From Bursaphelenchus xylophilus (lineage: Eukaryota > Nematoda > Chromadorea > Rhabditida > Aphelenchoididae), in contig CAJFCV020000001.1 in NCBI GenBank assembly GCA_904066235.2, forward strand, positions 15,037,618 to 15,101,617: DNA of 64,000 nucleotides, in the 5' to 3' direction. The notes beneath the pieces are model-generated. The model was not told the DNA's origin and ran no database searches. It worked only from the letters and a program-made list of their open reading frames with translations. The position numbers and the translations under genes are program-made. Positions 13,267-26,690 of this stretch are shown in pieces. Positions within the stretch are counted from its first letter, which is position 1. Each line of letters opens with the position of its first letter.

Positions 13267-14224
13267 TGATATTATACTAGGCACCGGTTTTAAAAAAAGG
13301 TCAATTAGTGATGACGGAGTGAATTGACAAGACGTATACCATTCGAAAGGTAACCTCATAAGATTTTAGCACGGCAAGTTTCGGCTTTTTTGGAATCAAA
13401 TTACGCCCACACTGAGCGAAACACTCTGATATTATACTAGGCACCGGTTTTAAAAAAAGGTCAATTAGTGATGACGGAGTGAATTGACAAGACATACACC
13501 ATTCGAAAGGTAATGGCATGAGATTTTAGCACGGCAAGTTTCAGCTTTTTTGGAATCAAATTGCGCCCACACTGGGCGAAACACTCTGATATTATACTAG
13601 GCACCGGTTTTAAAAAAGGTCAATTAGTGATGACGGAGTGAATTGACAAGACATATACCATTCGAAAGGTAACCTCATAAGATTTTAGCACGGCAAGTTT
13701 CGGCTTTTTTGGAATCAAATTACGCCCACACTGAGCGAAACACTCTGATATTATACTAGGCACCGGTTTTAAAAAAAGGTCAATTAGTGATGACGGAGTG
13801 AATTGACAAGACATACACCATTCGAAAGGTAACCTCATAAGATTTTAGCACGGCAAGTTTCGGCTTTTTTGGAATCAAATTACGCCCAGACTGGGCGAAA
13901 CACTCTGATATTATACTAGGCACCGGTTTTAAAAAAAGGTCAATTAGTGATGACGGAGTGAATTGACAAGACATATACCATTCGAAATGTAACCTCATAA
14001 GATTTTAGCACGGCAAGTTTCGGCTTTTTTGGAATCAAATTACGCCCACACTGAGCGAAACACTCTGATATTATACTAGGCACCGGTTTTAAAAAAAGGT
14101 CAATTAGTGATGACGGAGTGAATTGACAAGACATATACCATTCGAAATGTAACCTCATAAGATTTTAGCACGGCAAGTTTCAGCTTTTTTGGAATCAAAT
14201 TACGCCCAGACTGGGCGAAACACT

Positions 14225-15510
14225 CTGATATTATACTAGGCACCGGTTTTAAAAAAAGGTCAATTAGTGATGACGGAGTGAATTGACAAGACATACACCA
14301 TTCGAAAGGTAACCTCATAAGATTTTAGCACGGCAAGTTTCAGCTTTTTTGGAATCAAATTACGCCCACACTGGGCGAAACACTCTGATATTATACTAGG
14401 CACCGGTTTTAAAAAAAGGTCAATTAGTGATGACGGAGTGAATTGACAAGACATATACCATTCGAAAGGTAACCTCATAAGATTTTAGCACGGCAAGTTT
14501 CAGCTTTTTTGGAATCAAATTACGCCCACACTGGGCGAAACACTCTGATATTATACTAGGCACCGGTTTTAAAAAAAGGTCAATTAGTGATGACGGAGTG
14601 AATTGACAAGACATACACCATTCGAAAGGTAACCTCATAAGATTTTAGCACGGCAAGTTTCAGCTTTTTTGGAATCAAATTACGCCCACACTGGGCGAAA
14701 CACTCTGATATTATACTAGGCACCGGTTTTAAAAAAAGGTCAATTAGTGATGACGGAGTGAATTGACAAGACATATACCATTCGAAAGGTAACCTCATAA
14801 GATTTTAGCACGGCAAGTTTCAGCTTTTTTGGAATCAAATTACGCCCACACTGAGCGAAACACTCTGATATTATACTAGGGACCGGTTTTAAAAAAAGGT
14901 CAATTAGTGATGACGGAGTGAATTGACAAGACATACACCATTCGAAAGGTAATGGCATGAGATTTTAGCACGGCAAGTTTCGGCTTTTTTGGAATCAAAT
15001 TACGCCCACACTGAGCGAAACACTCTGATATTATACTAGGCACCGGTTTTAAAAAAAGGTCAATTAGTGATGACGGAGTGAATTGACAAGACATACACCA
15101 TTCGAAAGGTAACCTCATAAGATTTTAGCACGGCAAGTTTCGGCGTTTTTGGAATCAAATTACGCCCAGACTGGGCGAAACACTCTGATATTATACTAGG
15201 CACCGGTTTTAAAAAAGGTCAATTAGTGATGACGGAGTGAATTGACAAGACATATACCATTCGAAATGTAACCTCATAAGATTTTAGCACGGCAAGTTTC
15301 GGCTTTTTTGGAATCAAATTACGCCCACACTGAGCGAAACACTCTGATATTATACTAGGCACCGGTTTTAAAAAAAGGTCAATTAGTGATGACGGAGTGA
15401 ATTGACAAGACATATACCATTCGAAATGTAACCTCATAAGATTTTAGCACGGCAAGTTTCAGCTTTTTTGGAATCAAATTACGCCCACACTGGGCGAAAC
15501 ACTCTGATAT
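14225..15510 (+). repeat. expanded eight-monomer block, copy 3
   Basis: A third version of the block. It keeps the same A unit with G118 and A150, the G121 unit (15144, 2237 bp after copy 2) and the T84 pair (15267 and 15427), but has two extra B units inserted near its start and lacks the terminal junction deletion. This fits unequal exchange inside the block. Confidence 0.65.
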
Positions 15511-18500
15511 TATACTAGGCACCGGTTTTAAAAAAAGGTCAATTAGTGATGACGGAGTGAATTGACAAGACATACACCATTCGAAAGGTAATGGCATGAG
15601 ATTTTAGCACGGCAAGTTTCAGCTTTTTTGGAATCAAATTACGCCCACACTGGGCGAAACACTCTGATATTATACTAGGCACCGGTTTTAAAAAAAGGTC
15701 AATTAGTGATGACGGAGTGAATTGACAAGACATCTACCATTCGAAAGGTAACCTCATAAGATTTTAGCACGGCAAGTTTCGGCTTTTTTGGAATCAAATT
15801 ACGCCCACACTGAGCGAAACACTCTGATATTATACTAGGCACCGGTTTTAAAAAAAGGTCAATTAGTGATGACGGAGTGAATTGACAAGACATACACCAT
15901 TCGAAAGGTAACCTCATAAGATTTTAGCACGGCAAGTTTCGGCTTTTTTGGAATCAAATTACGCCCAGACTGGGCGAAACACTCTGATATTATACTAGGC
16001 ACCGGTTTTAAAAAAAGGTCAATTAGTGATGACGGAGTGAATTGACAAGACATACACCATTCGAAAGGTAACCTCATAAGATTTTAGCACGGCAAGTTTC
16101 GGCTTTTTTGGAATCAAATTACGCCCAGACTGGGCGAAACACTCTGATATTATACTAGGCACCGGTTTTAAAAAAGGTCAATTAGTGATGACGGAGTGAA
16201 TTGACAAGACATATACCATTCGAAATGTAACCTCATAAGATTTTAGCACGGCAAGTTTCGGCTTTTTTGGAATCAAATTACGCCCACACTGAGCGAAACA
16301 CTCTGATATTATACTAGGCACCGGTTTTAAAAAAAGGTCAATTAGTGATGACGGAGTGAATTGACAAGACGTATACCATTCGAAAGGTAACCTCATAAGA
16401 TTTTAGCACGGCAAGTTTCGGCTTTTTTGGAATCAAATTACGCCCACACTGAGCGAAACACTCTGATATTATACTAGGCACCGGTTTTAAAAAAAGGTCA
16501 ATTAGTGATGACGGAGTGAATTGACAAGACATACACCATTCGAAAGGTAATGGCATGAGATTTTAGCACGGCAAGTTTCAGCTTTTTTGGAATCAAATTG
16601 CGCCCACACTGGGCGAAACACTCTGATATTATACTAGGCACCGGTTTTAAAAAAAGGTCAATTAGTGATGACGGAGTGAATTGACAAGACATACACCATT
16701 CGAAAGGTAACCTCATAAGATTTTAGCACGGCAAGTTTCGGCTTTTTTGGAATCAAATTACGCCCAGACTGGGCGAAACACTCTGATATTATACTAGGCA
16801 CCGGTTTTAAAAAAAGGTCAATTAGTGATGACGGAGTGAATTGACAAGACATATACCATTCGAAATGTAACCTCATAAGATTTTAGCACGGCAAGTTTCG
16901 GCTTTTTTGGAATCAAATTACGCCCACACTGAGCGAAACACTCTGATATTATACTAGGCACCGGTTTTAAAAAAGGTCAATTAGTGATGACGGAGTGAAT
17001 TGACAAGACATATACCATTCGAAATGTAACCTCATAAGATTTTAGCACGGCAAGTTTCAGCTTTTTTGGAATCAAATTACGCCCACACTGGGCGAAACAC
17101 TCTGATATTATACTAGGCACCGGTTTTAAAAAAAGGTCAATTAGTGATGACGGAGTGAATTGACAAGACATATACCATTCGAAAGGTAACCTCATAAGAT
17201 TTTAGCACGGCAAGTTTCAGCTTTTTTGGAATCAAATTACGCCCACACTGGGCGAAACACTCTGATATTATACTAGGCACCGGTTTTAAAAAAGGTCAAT
17301 TAGTGATGACGGAGTGAATTGACAAGACATACACCATTCGAAAGGTAATGGCATGAGATTTTAGCACGGCAAGTTTCAGCTTTTTTGGAATCAAATTACG
17401 CCCACACTGGGCGAAACACTCTGATATTATACTAGGCACCGGTTTTAAAAAAAGGTTAATTAGTGATGACGGAGTGAATTGACAAGACGTATACCATTCG
17501 AAAGGTAACCTCATAAGATTTTAGCACGGCAAGTTTCGGCTTTTTTGGAATCAAATTACGCCCACACTGAGCGAAACACTGATATTATACTAGGCACCGG
17601 TTTTAAAAAAAGGTCAATTAGTGATGACGGAGTGAATTGACAAGACATACACCATTCGAAAGGTAATGGCATGAGATTTTAGCACGGCAAGTTTCAGCTT
17701 TTTTGGAATCAAATTACGCCCACACTGGGCGAAACACTCTGATATTATACTAGGCACCGGTTTTAAAAAAAGGTCAATTAGTGATGACGGAGTGAATTGA
17801 CAAGACATCTACCATTCGAAAGGTAACCTCATAAGATTTTAGCACGGCAAGTTTCGGCTTTTTTGGAATCAAATTACGCCCACACTGAGCGAAACACTCT
17901 GATATTATACTAGGCACCTGTTTTAAAAAAAGGTCAATTAGTGATGACGGAGTGAATTGACAAGACATACACCATTCGAAAGGTAACCTCATAAGATTTT
18001 AGCACGGCAAGTTTCGGCTTTTTTGGAATCAAATTACGCCCAGACTGGGCGAAACACTCTGATATTATACTAGGCACCGGTTTTAAAAATCAATTAGTGA
18101 TGACGGAGTGAATTGACAAGACATATACCATTCGAAAGGTAACCTCATAAGATTTTAGCACGGCAAGTTTCGGCCTTTTTGGAATCAAATTACGCCCAGA
18201 CTGGGCGAAACACTCTGATATTATACTAGGCACCGGTTTTAAAAAAAGGTCAATTAGTGATGACGGAGTGAATTGACAAGACATATACCATTCGAAAGGT
18301 AACCTCATAAGATTTTAGCACGGCAAGTTTCGGCTTTTTTGGAATCAAATTACGCCCACACTGAGCGAAACACTCTGATATTATACTAGGCACCGGTTTT
18401 AAAAAAAGGTCAATTAGTGATGACGGAGTGAATTGACAAGACATATACCATTCGAAATGTAACCTCATAAGATTTTAGCACGGCAAGTTTCAGCTTTTTT

Positions 18501-19971
18501 GGAATCAAATTACGCCCAGACTGGGCGAAACACTCTGATATTATACTAGGCACCGGTTTTAAAAAAAGGTCAATTAGTGATGACGGAGTGAATTGACAAG
18601 ACATATACCATTCGAAAGGTAACCTCATAAGATTTTAGCACGGCAAGTTTCAGCTTTTTTGGAATCAAATTACGCCCACACTGGGCGAAACACTCTGATA
18701 TTATACTAGGCACCGGTTTTAAAAAAAGGTCAATTAGTGATGACGGAGTGAATTGACAAGACATATACCATTCGAAATGTAACCTCATAAGATTTTAGCA
18801 CGGCAAGTTTCAGCTTTTTTGGAATCAAATTACGCCCACACTGGGCGAAACACTCTGATATTATACTAGGCACCGGTTTTAAAAAAGGTCAATTAGTGAT
18901 GACGGAGTGAACTGACAACACATATACCATTCGAAAGGTAACCTCATAAGATTTTAGCACGGCAAGTTTCGGCTTTTTTGGAATTAAATTACGCCCACAC
19001 TGAGCGAAACACTCTGATATTATACTAGGCACCGGTTTTAAAAAAGGTCAATTAGTGATGACGGAGTGAATTGACAAGACATACACCATTCGAAAGGTAA
19101 TGGCATGAGATTTTAGCACGGCAAGTTTCAGCTTTTTTGGAATCAAATTACGCCCACACTGGGCGAAACACTCTGATATTATACTAGGCACCGGTTTTAA
19201 AAAAAGGTCAATTAGTGATGACGGAGTGAATTGACAAGACATATACCATTCGAAAGGTAACCTCATAAGATTTTAGCACGGCAAGTTTCGGCTTTTTTGG
19301 AATCAAATTACGCCCAGACTGAGCGAAACACTCTGATATTATACTAGGCACCGGTTTTAAAAAAGGTCAATTAGTGATGACGGAGTGAATTGACAAGACA
19401 TACACCATTCGAAAGGTAACCTCATAAGATTTTAGCACGGCAAGTTTCAGCTTTTTTGGAATCAAATTACGCCCACACTGGGCGAAACACTCTGATATTA
19501 TACTAGGCACCGGTTTTAAAAAAAGGTCAATTAGTGATGACGGAGTGAATTGACAAGACATACACCATTCGAAAGGTAATGGCATGAGATTTTAGCACGG
19601 CAAGTTTCAGCTTTTTTGGAATCAAATTACGCCCACACTGGGCGAAACACTCTGATATTATACTAGGCACCGGTTTTAAAAAAGGGTCAATAAGTGATGA
19701 CGGAGTGAATTGACAAGACATATACCATTCGAAAGGTAACCTCATAAGATTTTAGCACGGCAAGTTTCAGCTTTTTTGGAATCAAATTACGCCCAGACTG
19801 GGCGAAACACTCTGATATTATACTAGGCACCGGTTTTAAAAAAAGGTCAATTAGTGATGACGGAGTGAATTGACAAGACATATACCACTCGAAAGGTAAC
19901 CTCATAAGATTTTAGCACGGCAAGTTTCAGCTTTTTTGGAATCAAATTACGCCCAGACTGGGCGAAACACT

Positions 19972-20931
19972 CTGATATTATACTAGGCACCGGTTTTAAA
20001 AAAAGGTCAATTTGTGATGACGGAGTGAATTGACAAGACATATACCATTCGAAAGGTAACCTCATAAGATTTTAGCACGGCAAGTTTCAGCTTTTTTGGA
20101 ATCAAATTACGCCCACACTGGGCGAAACACTCTGATATTATACTAGGCACCGGTTTTAAAAAAAGGTCAATTAGTGATGACGGAGTGAATTGACAAGACA
20201 TATACCATTCGAAAGGTAACCTCATAAGATTTTAGCACGGCAAGTTTCAGCTTTTTTGGAATCAAATTACGCCCAGACTGGGCGAAACACTCTGATATTA
20301 TACTAGGCACCGGTTTTAAAAAAAGGTCAATTAGTGATGACGGAGTGAATTGACAAGACATATACCATTCGAAAGGTAACCTCATAAGATTTTAGCACGG
20401 CAAGTTTCAGCTTTTTTGGAATCAAATTACGCCCACACTGGGCGAAACACTCTGATATTATACTAGGCACCGGTTTTAAAAAAAGGTCAATTAGTGATGA
20501 CGGAGTGAATTGACAAGACATACACCATTCGAAAGGTAATGGCATGAGATTTTAGCACGGCAAGTTTCAGCTTTTTTGGAATCAAATTACGCCCACACTG
20601 GGCGAAACACTCTGATATTATACTAGGCACCGGTTTTAAAAAAAGGTCAATTAGTGATGACGGAGTGAATTGACAAGACATATACCATTCGAAAGGTAAC
20701 CTCATAAGATTTTAGCACGGCAAGTTTCAGCTTTTTTGGAATCAAATTACGCCCACACTGAGCGAAACACTCTGATATTATACTAGGCACCGGTTTTAAA
20801 AAAAGGTCAATTAGTGATGACGGAGTGAATTGACAAGACATACACCATTCGAAAGGTAATGGCATGAGATTTTAGCACGGCAAGTTTCAGCTTTTTTGGA
20901 ATCAAATTACGCCCACACTGGGCGAAACACT
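19972..20931 (+). repeat. six-monomer HOR, copy 1
   Basis: Unit order is B, B with G145, B, A, B with A150, A. Total length is 960 bp. The first unit has one private change (CAATTTGTGA near 20012). The G145 marker is at 20276. It is followed by a B unit with G118 and A150, as is copy 4. Confidence 0.8.
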
Positions 20932-21091
20932 CTGATATTATACTAGGCACCGGTTTTAAAAAAAGGTCAATTAGTGATGACGGAGTGAATTGACAAGACA
21001 TATACCATTCGAAAGGTAACCTCATAAGATTTTAGCACGGCAAGTTTCGGCTTTTTTGGAATCAAATTACGCCCACACTGAGCGAAACACT

Positions 21092-22051
21092 CTGATATTA
21101 TACTAGGCACCGGTTTTAAAAAAAGGTCAATTAGTGATGACGGAGTGAATTGACAAGACATACACCATTCGAAAGGTAATGGCATGAGATTTTAGCACGG
21201 CAAGTTTCAGCTTTTTTGGAATCAAATTACGCCCACACTAGGCGAAACACTCTGATATTATACTAGGCACCGGTTTTAAAAAAAGGTCAATTAGTGATGA
21301 CGGAGTGAATTGACAAGACATACACCATTCGAAAGGTAATGGCATGAGATTTTAGCACGGCAAGTTTCAGCTTTTTTGGAATCAAATTACGCCCACACTG
21401 GGCGAAACACTCTGATATTATACTAGGCACCGGTTTTAAAAAAAGGTCAATTAGTGATGACGGAGTGAATTGACAAGACATACACCATTCGAAAGGTAAT
21501 GGCATGAGATTTTAGCACGGCAAGTTTCAGCTTTTTTGGAATCAAATTACGCCCACACTGGGCGAAACACTCTGATATTATACTAGGCACCGGTTTTAAA
21601 AAAAGGTCAATTAGTGATGACGGAGTGAATTGACAAGACATACACCATTCGAAAGGTAATGGCATGAGATTTTAGCACGGCAAGTTTCAGCTTTTTTGGA
21701 ATCAAATTACGCCCACACTGGGCGAAACACTCTGATATTATACTAGGCACCGGTTTTAAAAAAAGGTCAATTAGTGATGACGGAGTGAATTGACAAGACA
21801 TATACCATTCGAAAGGTAATGGCATGAGATTTTAGCACGGCAAGTTTCAGCTTTTTTGGAATCAAATTACGCCCACACTGGGCGAAACACTCTGATATTA
21901 TACTAGGCACCGGTTTTAAAAAAAGGTCAATTAGTGATGACGGAGTGAATTGACAAGACATACACCATTCGAAAGGTAATGGCATGAGATTTTAGCACGG
22001 CAAGTTTCAGCTTTTTTGGAATCAAATTACGCCCACACTGGGCGAAACACT
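21092..22051 (+). repeat. six-monomer A block, left copy
   Basis: Six A units: the first carries the rare CACTAGGCG change (A149 at 21240), and the fifth alone has T72. The block is immediately repeated at 22052 with the same markers in the same places. Confidence 0.85.
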
Positions 22052-23010
22052 CTGATATTATACTAGGCACCGGTTTTAAAAAAGGTCAATTAGTGATGAC
22101 GGAGTGAATTGACAAGACATACACCATTCGAAAGGTAATGGCATGAGATTTTAGCACGGCAAGTTTCAGCTTTTTTGGAATCAAATTACGCCCACACTAG
22201 GCGAAACACTCTGATATTATACTAGGCACCGGTTTTAAAAAAAGGTCAATTAGTGATGACGGAGTGAATTGACAAGACATACACCATTCGAAAGGTAATG
22301 GCATGAGATTTTAGCACGGCAAGTTTCAGCTTTTTTGGAATCAAATTACGCCCACACTGGGCGAAACACTCTGATATTATACTAGGCACCGGTTTTAAAA
22401 AAAGGTCAATTAGTGATGACGGAGTGAATTGACAAGACATACACCATTCGAAAGGTAATGGCATGAGATTTTAGCACGGCAAGTTTCAGCTTTTTTGGAA
22501 TCAAATTACGCCCACACTGGGCGAAACACTCTGATATTATACTAGGCACCGGTTTTAAAAAAAGGTCAATTAGTGATGACGGAGTGAATTGACAAGACAT
22601 ACACCATTCGAAAGGTAATGGCATGAGATTTTAGCACGGCAAGTTTCAGCTTTTTTGGAATCAAATTACGCCCACACTGGGCGAAACACTCTGATATTAT
22701 ACTAGGCACCGGTTTTAAAAAAAGGTCAATTAGTGATGACGGAGTGAATTGACAAGACATATACCATTCGAAAGGTAATGGCATGAGATTTTAGCACGGC
22801 AAGTTTCAGCTTTTTTGGAATCAAATTACGCCCACACTGGGCGAAACACTCTGATATTATACTAGGCACCGGTTTTAAAAAAAGGTCAATTAGTGATGAC
22901 GGAGTGAATTGACAAGACATACACCATTCGAAAGGTAATGGCATGAGATTTTAGCACGGCAAGTTTCAGCTTTTTTGGAATCAAATTACGCCCACACGTT
23001 GCGAAACACT
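22052..23010 (+). repeat. six-monomer A block, right copy
   Basis: Direct tandem duplicate of 21092-22051, one base shorter in the first A run. It shares A149 in unit 1 (22199) and T72 in unit 5. Its last unit has a private clustered change, CACACGTTGCG at about 22995, so that change arose after the duplication. Confidence 0.85.
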
Positions 23011-23171
23011 CTGATATTATACTAGGCACCGGTTTTAAAAAAAGGTCAATTAGTGATGACGGAGTGAATTGACAAGACATACACCATTCGAAAGGTAATG
23101 GCATGAGATTTTTAGCACGGCAAGTTTCAGCATTTTTGGAATCAAATTACGCCCACACTGGGCGAAACACT

Positions 23172-24130
23172 CTGATATTATACTAGGCACCGGTTTTAAA
23201 AAAGGTCAATTAGTGATGACGGAGTGAATTGACAAGACATATACCATTCGATAGGTAACCTCATAAGATTTTAGCACGGCAAGTTTCAGCTTTTTTGGAA
23301 TCAAATTACGCCCACACTGGGCGAAACACTCTGATATTATACTAGGCACCGGTTTTAAAAAAAGGTCAATTAGTGATGACGGAGTGAATTGACAAGACAT
23401 ATACCATTCGAAAGGTAACCTCATAAGATTTTAGCACGGCAAGTTTCAGCTTTTTTGGAATCAAATTACGCCCAGACTGGGCGAAACACTCTGATATTAT
23501 ACTAGGCACCGGTTTTAAAAAAAGGTCAATTAGTGATGACGGAGTGAATTGACAAGACATATACCATTCGAAAGGTAACCTCATAAGATTTTAGCACGGC
23601 AAGTTTCAGCTTTTTTGGAATCAAATTACGCCCACACTGGGCGAAACACTCTGATATTATACTAGGCACCGGTTTTAAAAAAAGGTCAATTAGTGATGAC
23701 GGAGTGAATTGACAAGACATACACCATTCGAAAGGTAATGGCATGAGATTTTAGCACGGCAAGTTTCAGCTTTTTTGGAATCAAATTACGCCCACACTGG
23801 GCGAAACACTCTGATATTATACTAGGCACCGGTTTTAAAAAAAGGTCAATTAGTGATGACGGAGTGAATTGACAAGACATATACCATTCGAAAGGTAACC
23901 TCATAAGATTTTAGCACGGCAAGTTTCAGCTTTTTTGGAATCAAATTACGCCCACACTGAGCGAAACACTCTGATATTATACTAGGCACCGGTTTTAAAA
24001 AAAGGTCAATTAGTGATGACGGAGTGAATTGACAAGACATACACCATTCGAAAGGTAATGGCATGAGATTTTAGCACGGCAAGTTTCAGCTTTTTTGGAA
24101 TCAAATTACGCCCACACTGGGCGAAACACT
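23172..24130 (+). repeat. six-monomer HOR, copy 2
   Basis: Same unit order as at 19972, 959 bp because the first unit has a shorter A run. The first unit also carries T82 (ATTCGATAGG). The G145 marker is at 23475. Confidence 0.8.
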
Positions 24131-24610
24131 CTGATATTATACTAGGCATCGGTTTTAAAAAAGGTCAATTAGTGATGACGGAGTGAATTGACAAGACATA
24201 TACCATTCGAAAGGTAATGGCATGAGATTTTAGCACGGCAAGTTTCAGCTTTTTTGGAATCAAATTACGCCCACACTGGGCGAAACACTCTGATATTATA
24301 CTAGGCACCGGTTTTAAAAAAAGGTCAATTAGTGATGACGGAGTGAATTGACAAGACATACACCATTCGAAAGGTAATGGCATGAGATTTTAGCACGGCA
24401 AGTTTCAGCTTTTTTGGAATCAAATTACGCCCACACTGGGCGAAACACTCTGATATTATACTAGGCACCGGTTTTAAAAAAAGGTCAATTAGTGATGACG
24501 GAGTGAATTGACAAGACATACACCATTCGAAAGGTAATGGCATGAGATTTTTAGCACGGCAAGTTTCAGCATTTTTGGAATCAAATTACGCCCACACTGG
24601 GCGAAACACT

Positions 24611-25570
24611 CTGATATTATACTAGGCACCGGTTTTAAAAAAAGGTCAATTAGTGATGACGGAGTGAATTGACAAGACATATACCATTCGAAAGGTAACC
24701 TCATAAGATTTTAGCACGGCAAGTTTCAGCTTTTTTGGAATCAAATTACGCCCACACTGGGCGAAACACTCTGATATTATACTAGGCACCGGTTTTAAAA
24801 AAAGGTCAATTAGTGATGACGGAGTGAATTGACAAGACATATACCATTCGAAAGGTAACCTCATAAGATTTTAGCACGGCAAGTTTCAGCTTTTTTGGAA
24901 TCAAATTACGCCCAGACTGGGCGAAACACTCTGATATTATACTAGGCACCGGTTTTAAAAAAAGGTCAATTAGTGATGACGGAGTGAATTGACAAGACAT
25001 ATACCATTCGAAAGGTAACCTCATAAGATTTTAGCACGGCAAGTTTCAGCTTTTTTGGAATCAAATTACGCCCACACTGGGCGAAACACTCTGATATTAT
25101 ACTAGGCACCGGTTTTAAAAAAAGGTCAATTAGTGATGACGGAGTGAATTGACAAGACATACACCATTCGAAAGGTAATGGCATGAGATTTTAGCACGGC
25201 AAGTTTCAGCTTTTTTGGAATCAAATTACGCCCACACTGGGCGAAACACTCTGATATTATACTAGGCACCGGTTTTAAAAAAAGGTCAATTAGTGATGAC
25301 GGAGTGAATTGACAAGACATATACCATTCGAAAGGTAACCTCATAAGATTTTAGCACGGCAAGTTTCAGCTTTTTTGGAATCAAATTACGCCCACACTGA
25401 GCGAAACACTCTGATATTATACTAGGCACCGGTTTTAAAAAAAGGTCAATTAGTGATGACGGAGTGAATTGACAAGACATACACCATTCGAAAGGTAATG
25501 GCATGAGATTTTAGCACGGCAAGTTTCAGCTTTTTTGGAATCAAATTACGCCCACACTGGGCGAAACACT
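24611..25570 (+). repeat. six-monomer HOR, copy 3
   Basis: Same unit order, exactly 960 bp, with the G145 marker at 24915. A mosaic A-like unit (A95) follows at 25571 and separates it from copy 4. Confidence 0.82.
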
Positions 25571-25730
25571 CTGATATTATACTAGGCACCGGTTTTAAAA
25601 AAAGGTCAATTAGTGATGACGGAGTGAATTGACAAGACATACACCATTCGAAAGGTAATGGCATAAGATTTTAGCACGGCAAGTTTCAGCTTTTTTGGAA
25701 TCAAATTACGCCCACACTGGGCGAAACACT

Positions 25731-26690
25731 CTGATATTATACTAGGCACCGGTTTTAAAAAAAGGTCAATTAGTGATGACGGAGTGAATTGACAAGACAT
25801 ATACCATTCGAAAGGTAACCTCATAAGATTTTAGCACGGCAAGTTTCAGCTTTTTTGGAATCAAATTACGCCCACACTGGGCGAAACACTCTGATATTAT
25901 ACTAGGCACCGGTTTTAAAAAAAGGTCAATTAGTGATGACGGAGTGAATTGACAAGACATATACCATTCGAAAGGTAACCTCATAAGATTTTAGCACGGC
26001 AAGTTTCAGCTTTTTTGGAATCAAATTACGCCCAGACTGGGCGAAACACTCTGATATTATACTAGGCACCGGTTTTAAAAAAAGGTCAATTAGTGATGAC
26101 GGAGTGAATTGACAAGACATATACCATTCGAAAGGTAACCTCATAAGATTTTAGCACGGCAAGTTTCAGCTTTTTTGGAATCAAATTACGCCCACACTGG
26201 GCGAAACACTCTGATATTATACTAGGCACCGGTTTTAAAAAAAGGTCAATTAGTGATGACGGAGTGAATTGACAAGACATACACCATTCGAAAGGTAATG
26301 GCATGAGATTTTAGCACGGCAAGTTTCAGCTTTTTTGGAATCAAATTACGCCCACACTGGGCGAAACACTCTGATATTATACTAGGCACCGGTTTTAAAA
26401 AAAGGTCAATTAGTGATGACGGAGTGAATTGACAAGACATATACCATTCGAAAGGTAACCTCATAAGATTTTAGCACGGCAAGTTTCAGCTTTTTTGGAA
26501 TCAAATTACGCCCACACTGAGCGAAACACTCTGATATTATACTAGGCACCGGTTTTAAAAAAAGGTCAATTAGTGATGACGGAGTGAATTGACAAGACAT
26601 ACACCATTCGAAAGGTAATGGCATGAGATTTTAGCACGGCAAGTTTCAGCTTTTTTGGAATCAAATTACGCCCACACTGGGCGAAACACT
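25731..26690 (+). repeat. six-monomer HOR, copy 4
   Basis: Same unit order, exactly 960 bp, with the G145 marker at 26035. It starts 1120 bp (seven units) after copy 3. The following B unit has G118 and A150, matching the unit after copy 1. Confidence 0.82.

Larger units (their letters stand above)
6900..19700 (+). repeat. variant-rich satellite domain
   Basis: From the first shortened unit near 6900, monomers gain a set of substitutions rare elsewhere: T84 (9356 to 18778, confined here), G69 (8704, 11418, 13334, 16371, 17489), C71 (15734, 17809), frequent G118, frequent A150 and frequent G145. Many units are 158-159 bp. Two different 2-base losses occur at the unit junction near 9111, 11825, 11030, 13267 and 17580. 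One unit near 18088 has lost four bases (AAGG) after the A run. Shared rare markers at repeated distances show block duplication inside the domain. Confidence 0.8.
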
